Positions 5,698 through 9,943 of a DNA stretch of 9,943 nt are shown piece after piece. The position numbers and the translations under genes are program-made. Below the pieces are notes generated by a model. The model made no database searches. It was not told the origin of the DNA and saw nothing but the letters and a program-made list of their open reading frames with translations. The stretch comes from Onthomorpha sp937906975 (GTDB taxonomy: Bacteria; Bacteroidota; Bacteroidia; Bacteroidales; P3). The stretch is from contig JAZLDH010000019.1 of the NCBI GenBank assembly GCA_045614605.1, forward strand, positions 1 through 9,943, given 5' to 3'. How positions within the stretch are numbered: the first letter of the stretch is position 1; each line of letters opens with the position of its first letter.

Positions 5698-6387
5698 TTA
5701 TTCGCCTTTTCTGTATTCGGAAGTGATTTCTTCTATTGTTTGAGCATCGCTTAGTTTGTAGTCGCCTATTCTTGTACGGCAAAGGGCTGTTAGGTAGGCT
5801 CCTGAATTTAGATAACTGCCGAAGTCTCTTGCGATGCTTCTTATGTAGGTTCCTTTTGAGCAAACTATTCTAAAATCTACCTCTGGCATGTTTATGCGAG
5901 TGATTTCAAACTCTTTGATTGTGATTTTACGAGATTTCAATTCTACGTCTTTATTTTCTCTTGCGAAGGCGTAGGCTCTCACTCCGTTTACTTTCAAAGC
6001 CGAAAACACAGGCGGTACTTGTTCTTGCTCTCCTAAGAAATGTTCTGCTGTCTTGTAAATATCTTCCTCTGTTATATGCTCAGTAGGGTAGTAGTTATCG
6101 ATTTCTTTTTCCTTATCAAAACAAGGAGTTGTTGCACCAAGGTAAAACGTTCCTGTATATTCCTTTTCCTGTGCTTGATACTCCTCAATCTTTTTTGTGT
6201 ACTTACCAATGCAAAGAATAAGCAAGCCTGTAGCCAAAGGATCTAACGTTCCAGCATGCCCAATCTTTACTTTCTTTAAGTCGTAATAGTGTTTTAATAA
6301 ATACTTAACCTTATTGACAGCTTGAAACGAAGTCCACTCATAAGGTTTGTTAAGAAGAATAACGCCTCCCTTTTCTAAATCAATCAT
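5698..6387 (-). CDS. truB: tRNA pseudouridine(55) synthase TruB
   Basis: TruB converts uridine 55 in the T-loop of tRNAs to pseudouridine. The 229-residue product carries the catalytic motif GHAGTLDPLATG with nucleophile D49, KEYTG at 75-79 with the stacking tyrosine Y77, SALKVNGVRAYAFAR (129-143) and CSKGTYIRSIARDFG at 176-190. It ends soon after the core (LSDAQTIEEI, 212-221) and lacks the C-terminal PUA-type extension of the ~314-residue enterobacterial protein; this short form is usual in Bacteroidota as far as I know. The ATG (6387-6385) shares one base with the TAA of uppP (TAATG), so the two are probably translationally coupled. It is the last gene of the four-gene operon in this window. 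A queA gene, which I recall as a frequent next member, does not follow; dnaK is convergent instead. Confidence 0.97.
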   Translation of the reverse strand: MIDLEKGGVILLNKPYEWTSFQAVNKVKYLLKHYYDLKKVKIGHAGTLDPLATGLLILCIGKYTKKIEEYQAQEKEYTGTFYLGATTPCFDKEKEIDNYYPTEHITEEDIYKTAEHFLGEQEQVPPVFSALKVNGVRAYAFARENKDVELKSRKITIKEFEITRINMPEVDFRIVCSKGTYIRSIARDFGSYLNSGAYLTALCRTRIGDYKLSDAQTIEEITSEYRKGE

Positions 6388-7181
6388 TATGCCACAGAAA
6401 GATTAACACCACAAAGCATTAAGACAATAATTAGCGCACCAACTATTATTCTATAATAACCAAAAGCTTTGAATCCGTGTTTTGTAAGGAAACTTATAAA
6501 GAATTTAATTGCCAATATCGCAACAATGAAAGCCACAACATTACCCACAATCAAAGGAACTAAGTTATCGGTTAGCATTTGCACACCGCTTGGTTCTAAA
6601 AGAACTTTTAGAAGTTTGTATCCTGAGGCTGCAAGCATTGTTGGCACAGCTAAGAAAAATGAAAACTCAGCTGCGGTTTCTCTTGAAAGTTTTTGAGTCA
6701 TACCTCCAACGATTGTAGCCATTGAACGGCTCACACCGGGAATCATTGCAATACATTGCGCAAGCCCAATAAAGAAACTCTTTTTGTAAGTAATAGTTTG
6801 GTCCTCTGCAGGCTTGTTAAACCATTTATCCACAAAGAGCATAAACACTCCTCCTAAGATTAACATAATGGAAACAACCCAAACATTTTCTAAAACAGAA
6901 TCTATCAAATCTCCTGCAAGAAATCCAATGACTGCAGCAGGAAGAAAAGCCACCAAGAGCTTCCAATAAAAATTCATAGTTTGGAAAAATCTCTTCCAAT
7001 AAATGACAAGCACAGAAAGTATTGCACCAAATTGAATGCAGATAGTGAATAATTTCACGAAATCCGTACTTTCCATTCCTAAAACGCCTTGTGTGATTAT
7101 CATGTGCCCAGTTGAAGACACAGGAAGAAACTCTGTAAGTCCTTCTACAATAGCTATGATTATTGCTTCAAAGATTTCCAT
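6387..7181 (-). CDS. uppP: Undecaprenyl-diphosphate phosphatase UppP (BacA)
   Basis: UppP removes one phosphate from undecaprenyl diphosphate at the inner membrane, recycling the lipid carrier for peptidoglycan and surface glycans; overproduction is known to give bacitracin resistance. The 264-residue protein is polytopic, with about eight hydrophobic segments. Both family signatures are present: EGLTEFLPVSSTGH at 13-26 with the conserved glutamates and H26, and PGVSRS at 148-153 with the phosphate-binding R152. Length fits the family (260-280). The start ATG (7181-7179) follows the DUF3098 stop by 3 nt, and the stop overlaps the truB start by one base, so the gene is translated from the operon mRNA. 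Confidence 0.98.
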   Translation of the reverse strand: MEIFEAIIIAIVEGLTEFLPVSSTGHMIITQGVLGMESTDFVKLFTICIQFGAILSVLVIYWKRFFQTMNFYWKLLVAFLPAAVIGFLAGDLIDSVLENVWVVSIMLILGGVFMLFVDKWFNKPAEDQTITYKKSFFIGLAQCIAMIPGVSRSMATIVGGMTQKLSRETAAEFSFFLAVPTMLAASGYKLLKVLLEPSGVQMLTDNLVPLIVGNVVAFIVAILAIKFFISFLTKHGFKAFGYYRIIVGALIIVLMLCGVNLSVA

Positions 7182-7184
7182 ATC

Positions 7185-7427
7185 CTATTCTTTTGTTTTT
7201 TTCATTATAGCATACACCTCAATTACCAATCCGCCAACAATAAGGATTGGAGCTATCACCAAGCGTCTTGTATTGAAAAGAGCCTCGTTAAATACATCAG
7301 GGTCTTTACTTCCTCCGCCAGAAAGAAGTATGTATCCTAAGAATAAAACCACAACTCCTATAATCATCCAGATGTAATTTTGTTTTCCGAATGCAAAATC
7401 TTGTTTTTCGTCCGATATGTTTTTCAT
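7185..7427 (-). CDS. DUF3098 family small membrane protein
   Basis: This 80-residue protein has a short polar start ending in the family signature FGKQNYIWMIIG (13-24). A first membrane segment follows (~18-36), then a loop with GGGSKDPDVFNEALF (37-51), an RR pair at 54-55 and a second membrane segment (APILIVGGLVIEVYAIM, 59-75). This is the recognisable layout of DUF3098, a small family I know from Bacteroidota and usually from this ftsX-uppP context. The function is unknown. It lies 11 nt after ftsX and 3 nt before uppP, so it is co-expressed with division and cell-wall lipid carrier genes and may act on the envelope; that link is inference from position only. Confidence 0.93.
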   Translation of the reverse strand: MKNISDEKQDFAFGKQNYIWMIIGVVVLFLGYILLSGGGSKDPDVFNEALFNTRRLVIAPILIVGGLVIEVYAIMKKTKE

Positions 7428-7438
7428 ATATTTTTTTA

Positions 7439-8317
7439 TTATCTATAAAGTTTACTGCTTTTTAAATTCATACTCTTTCTAATTGAGCGACTTGTGAAGA
7501 TAAGTGTTAGAAGAGTACCAAGAATTATAATAGAAATTCCAATAATTGCATAAATCTTGATGTGGTCTGCAATACTCAAACTATTAATGCTTGAATAAGC
7601 CCAGAAAAGTACGCCAGCCAAAAGCACATCTGCAATAACACTTCCGCTAAGACCAAGCATAAAGCCCTTTGCGATAAAAGGACGTCTTATGAAACTTGGC
7701 TTTGCACCAATTAGCTCCATAGAACGTATTTGCAAACGTTTATTGCTGATAGAAAGACGTATAGTGTGATTAATGAGAGTGATAGCGATAAATAGCAAGC
7801 ACAAGAATAAAACAAAGATAAATGCACTAATGTTGTAAATCACGTTGTTTATATCAGTAATTAAGTCATGTCTGTAATCCACAACATCAACTATATCTTT
7901 TGACTCCACATTCAAAATAAATTGTCTAATTTGAGCAATGTTGAGAGATTGAGCCTTCAAATTAACCTCAATACTTGCTTGATAAGGATTAATACTATCC
8001 AAAACCACAAGGTGATTATCGCCCATAATCTTATTCATCATTTGAGCTGCCTCGTTAGGCGAGATATACTTTGTTGATTTCACCTTAGGGCTTTGTTGAA
8101 TTTCTTTTTCCAAAGCAAAAGCATCTTCCTCCGATGTGCCAGAATTAAGATAGACAGTAAAAGAAACCTGCTCCTTTATCTCGTTTGAAACATTGTAGGC
8201 GTGATAAATGAAAAGAAATATAAAACCAAGCAAAAACATTACTAAGGAAATACTTAGCGTTGTAGAGAAACTTGCACTCCAAAGGCCGTGCGATTTGTTG
8301 TTATGATTATTTCCCAT
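7439..8317 (-). CDS. ftsX: Cell division protein FtsX (permease of the FtsE-FtsX complex)
   Basis: FtsX is the membrane half of the ABC-like FtsEX complex, which in studied bacteria uses ATP hydrolysis by FtsE to activate periplasmic cell-wall hydrolases at the septum. The 292-residue protein has the classic form: cytoplasmic N-terminus, first membrane helix at ~20-40, an extracytoplasmic domain at ~45-160 (including VSFTVYLNSGTS, 51-62), then three helices at ~163-186, ~214-240 and ~255-275. The conserved cytoplasmic stretch RSMELIGAKPSFIRRPF (198-214) lies between helices 2 and 3, as in FtsX-type permeases. ftsE is not adjacent, so the ATPase must be encoded elsewhere. It is the first gene of the minus-strand operon, and the ATG at 8317 fits the topology. 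Confidence 0.95.
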   Translation of the reverse strand: MGNNHNNKSHGLWSASFSTTLSISLVMFLLGFIFLFIYHAYNVSNEIKEQVSFTVYLNSGTSEEDAFALEKEIQQSPKVKSTKYISPNEAAQMMNKIMGDNHLVVLDSINPYQASIEVNLKAQSLNIAQIRQFILNVESKDIVDVVDYRHDLITDINNVIYNISAFIFVLFLCLLFIAITLINHTIRLSISNKRLQIRSMELIGAKPSFIRRPFIAKGFMLGLSGSVIADVLLAGVLFWAYSSINSLSIADHIKIYAIIGISIIILGTLLTLIFTSRSIRKSMNLKSSKLYR

Positions 8318-8340
8318 TATTCTTTTATTGTATTTTGTGG

Positions 8341-8348
8341 CAAAGTTA
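8341..8348 (-). promoter_or_regulatory. -7 element of the ftsX operon promoter
   Basis: The minus strand reads TAACTTTG at 8348-8341, an exact TAnnTTTG element 23 nt upstream of the ftsX ATG. I cannot find a convincing TTTG 19-21 bp further upstream; only T-rich sequence is there. It is the best candidate to drive ftsX, DUF3098, uppP and truB, because the gaps between those genes are too short to hold other promoters. Confidence 0.5.
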
Positions 8349-8390
8349 CGCTTTTTTTTGAAAAAACTCTAAGAAATCCTCTTTTTTGCT

Positions 8391-8398
8391 TACTTTTG
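8391..8398 (+). promoter_or_regulatory. -7 element of the aspartate kinase promoter
   Basis: TACTTTTG at 8391-8398 fits TAnnTTTG and predicts a start near 8405, about 20 nt before the ATG at 8427. The -33 position lacks a clear TTTG, so strength is uncertain. I saw no leader peptide, riboswitch or attenuator in the 109-bp gap before the gene. Confidence 0.42.
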
Positions 8399-8426
8399 TT
8401 GTCTGAAAATCATAAAATAGATACTT

Positions 8427-9713
8427 ATGAGTGAGGTTTATGTAGAAAAATTTGGTGGAGCCTCTGTCAATAGTGCAGCTTCCATAAGAAATGTCATATC
8501 AATCTTGCAATTAGACGAGAAAGTAAGAGTTGTAGTTGTCTCTGCAATGGGCAAAACTACCAATTCCTTAGAAAAAATCATTGACCTATGGCATCGTTAC
8601 ACCAAATTCAACGAATCGGAATACGATTTCATAAAACAATATCACACAAAAATCGTAACAGAACTCTTTGAAAATATGCCCTCACAAAGCATTGCCCTTG
8701 TGATGGTGGAAGAAGTTTTTGCAGAACTAAAACAAAACCTACTAAGTCTTAACCCTAAGGATTACGACTTTCTTTATGATAGCATAGTTTCTTACGGAGA
8801 GAGAATATCTACCGCAATCATTTCGCTATATATGACAAGTCTTGATATAAATCACAGACTTATTCCAGCACAAGAGGTGATAAAAACCGACAACTCTTAC
8901 CGTGGAGCGCAGGTGGATTGGAAAAAAACTCAGCAAGCAGTAAAAGACAAATTCAAAACCTTATTTTTAGAAACAGACCTTGTACTAACACAAGGCTTTA
9001 TCGGCTCTACACGCGAGGGATACACAACAACACTCGGCAGAGAGGGCTCTGACTATTCCGCAGCCATACTTGCCTATTGCCTTAACGCAAAATCTCTAAC
9101 GATTTGGAAAGATGTCGAAGGCTTAATGTCGGCAGACCCAAAACGAATGCCTAATGCAAAAAAATTAGAACAAGTTCCATATCGTGAAGCCATAGAGTTG
9201 AGTTACTACGGAGCCTCAATAATTCACCCCAAAACGATAAAACCACTTGAAAACAAATCAATACCGCTTTATGTCAAGAGCTTTGTAAACCCAGAAAAAG
9301 AAGGCTCAGTCATAAACCATACAGAAGAAGTAAAACCCTTAGTGCCAAACTACATATTCAAAGACAAACAAACCCTACTTTCAGTTTCGGCAAAAGACTT
9401 CTCCTTTATAGTTGAAGAAAACCTTGCAAACATATTCTCAGAACTATCTTCCTTTGGCGTAAAAGTTAATCTAATACAAAATTCCGCACTAACCTTTTCC
9501 GTTTGCTTTGACCAAAATGACTATATCTTGCCAAGACTAATAGAAGCCTTGCAACAAGACTATAATGTCAAATACAACAACAATCTACAACTAATAACAA
9601 TACGCCATTACACGCAAGAAACAATAGAAAACCTTAACAAAACAGGCAGAATCCTTATAGAACAAAAAAATAGAGTTACCTTGCAATGCTTAATTGAAGA
9701 GATAGCGGAATAA
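8427..9713 (+). CDS. Aspartate kinase (monofunctional)
   Basis: The enzyme phosphorylates L-aspartate with ATP, the first step toward lysine (and diaminopimelate), threonine and methionine. The 428-residue protein has the kinase signature KFGGASV at 8-14, VVSAMGKTTN at 37-46, SYGERIS at 122-128, TTLGREGSDYSAAILA at 201-216 (the nucleotide/aspartate-binding GRxGSD) and the KDVEGLMSADPKRM segment at 228-241. The C-terminal ~315-428 fits two ACT-type regulatory modules (LLSVSAKDFSFIVEE at 317-331, and a second around 385-425), so feedback inhibition by an amino acid is likely, but the effector cannot be read. No homoserine dehydrogenase domain follows, so it is monofunctional. Length is near the usual ~440. 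It is divergent from ftsX and has its own terminator. The subtype (lysC or thrA type) is not decidable here, so no symbol is given. Confidence 0.97.
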   Translation: MSEVYVEKFGGASVNSAASIRNVISILQLDEKVRVVVVSAMGKTTNSLEKIIDLWHRYTKFNESEYDFIKQYHTKIVTELFENMPSQSIALVMVEEVFAELKQNLLSLNPKDYDFLYDSIVSYGERISTAIISLYMTSLDINHRLIPAQEVIKTDNSYRGAQVDWKKTQQAVKDKFKTLFLETDLVLTQGFIGSTREGYTTTLGREGSDYSAAILAYCLNAKSLTIWKDVEGLMSADPKRMPNAKKLEQVPYREAIELSYYGASIIHPKTIKPLENKSIPLYVKSFVNPEKEGSVINHTEEVKPLVPNYIFKDKQTLLSVSAKDFSFIVEENLANIFSELSSFGVKVNLIQNSALTFSVCFDQNDYILPRLIEALQQDYNVKYNNNLQLITIRHYTQETIENLNKTGRILIEQKNRVTLQCLIEEIAE

Positions 9714-9732
9714 CTCTAAGGAATAAAAAAAT

Positions 9733-9780
9733 AAAACGCTCGTTTGTCAAAATAAAAAGACTAACGAGCGTTATTATTTT
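9733..9780. terminator. Bidirectional intrinsic terminator after aspartate kinase
   Basis: AACGCTCGTT (9735-9744) pairs perfectly with AACGAGCGTT (9763-9772). After one T-T mismatch three more pairs (GTC at 9746-9748 with GAC at 9759-9761) extend the stem, around a loop of 10 nt. TATTATTTT-type sequence follows on the plus side and a long A-rich run (9726-9736) precedes, which becomes U-rich on the minus RNA. It lies between the aspartate kinase stop (9713) and the minus-strand gene ending at 9795 and can serve both. Confidence 0.85.
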
Positions 9781-9794
9781 AATTTAAGTCTTTA

Positions 9795-9943
9795 TTACGA
9801 TGCTGCAATAAGAATTACTATTGCTGCAACAAACGCTGCAAAACTCAAACCCGCTACAATATTATTGTTTGTTTTGCTTGCCTCTTCGTCTATTTCTTCA
9901 ATTGTTTCTGTATGATTTGTTTTTACATCATAACAAATTCCAC
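9795..9943 (-). CDS. 3' end of a protein with a C-terminal membrane segment (partial)
   Basis: The minus strand is open from the window edge to TAA at 9797-9795, giving 48 residues; the start lies outside the window. The visible part begins GICYDVKTNHTETIEEID and has an acidic stretch (EEIDEEA, 15-21), then SKTNNN. It ends with about 20 hydrophobic residues rich in A, V and I (IVAGLSFAAFVAAIVILIAA) and a terminal serine. This is a single C-terminal membrane helix, so the protein is anchored by its tail, or this is the last helix of a larger membrane protein. I do not recognise the family. Support for coding is the open frame, the coherent helix and the terminator 3' of the stop. Confidence 0.6.
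   Translation of the reverse strand, partial: GICYDVKTNHTETIEEIDEEASKTNNNIVAGLSFAAFVAAIVILIAAS

Noticed and set aside
5668..5699. Possible minus-strand terminator just after truB (AAAGAA/TTCTTT stem with a T-run)
   Set aside because: The stem is only 6 A/T-rich pairs and overlaps the truB stop codon; too weak to list. The dnaK hairpin at 5625-5652 may help stop this operon instead.
6040..7377. Plus-strand frames inside truB, uppP and the DUF3098 gene
   Set aside because: They oppose strongly supported genes of the operon; the apparent hydrophobic stretches reflect membrane-protein codons read backwards.
1..9943. Mobile element, prophage, CRISPR or defence system
   Set aside because: No transposase, integrase, terminal repeats, spaced direct repeats or nuclease/helicase genes are seen; the gene content is mostly housekeeping with uniform base composition.

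Overview
This AT-rich window looks like chromosomal DNA from a Bacteroidota organism, most likely Bacteroidales. Four things point there. The left-edge protein fragment resembles a type IX secretion (T9SS) C-terminal sorting domain. The gene run ftsX - DUF3098 - uppP - truB is typical of the phylum. TruB and FtsX have the short forms seen there. Several intergenic regions carry the Bacteroidota promoter pattern TTTG-N19/21-TAnnTTTG, and most genes lack a strong Shine-Dalgarno sequence. These are comparisons from memory; no database search was run.

Layout, left to right. Positions 1-141 hold the 3' end of a probable secreted T9SS cargo gene (+). A bidirectional terminator separates it from a convergent 620-aa gene (197-2059, -) for an [FeFe]-hydrogenase-like iron-sulfur/PAS protein whose active-site motifs are degenerate. 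That gene shares a compact divergent promoter region with a small unrecognised exported protein (2159-2539, +). Next come a strong hairpin with a T-tract, an EamA/DMT-family exporter (2642-3571, +) and dnaK (3698-5593, +). The 126 bp before dnaK hold a 17-bp palindrome and a sequence very close to a sigma-54 (-24/-12) promoter.

dnaK ends in a clear intrinsic terminator and is convergent with a four-gene minus-strand operon running 8317 to 5698: ftsX, a DUF3098 membrane protein, uppP and truB. The genes are spaced by 11 nt, 3 nt and a 1-nt overlap. A monofunctional aspartate kinase gene (8427-9713, +) is divergent from ftsX and ends at a bidirectional hairpin terminator. The right edge holds the 3' end of a minus-strand gene whose product ends in one hydrophobic segment.

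Most of the window is housekeeping: protein folding, cell-envelope lipid carrier recycling, division-associated FtsX, tRNA pseudouridylation and entry to the aspartate amino-acid pathway. The less ordinary items are the degenerate, apparently solitary hydrogenase-like sensor, the sigma-54-like dnaK control region, the exported orphan protein, and the hairpin that may be either a terminator or the 5' leader of the DMT gene. I saw no tRNA, rRNA, CRISPR array, insertion sequence or phage gene. No gene-free stretch exceeds 300 bases; the longest are about 100-126 bp and are described as promoters or terminators.
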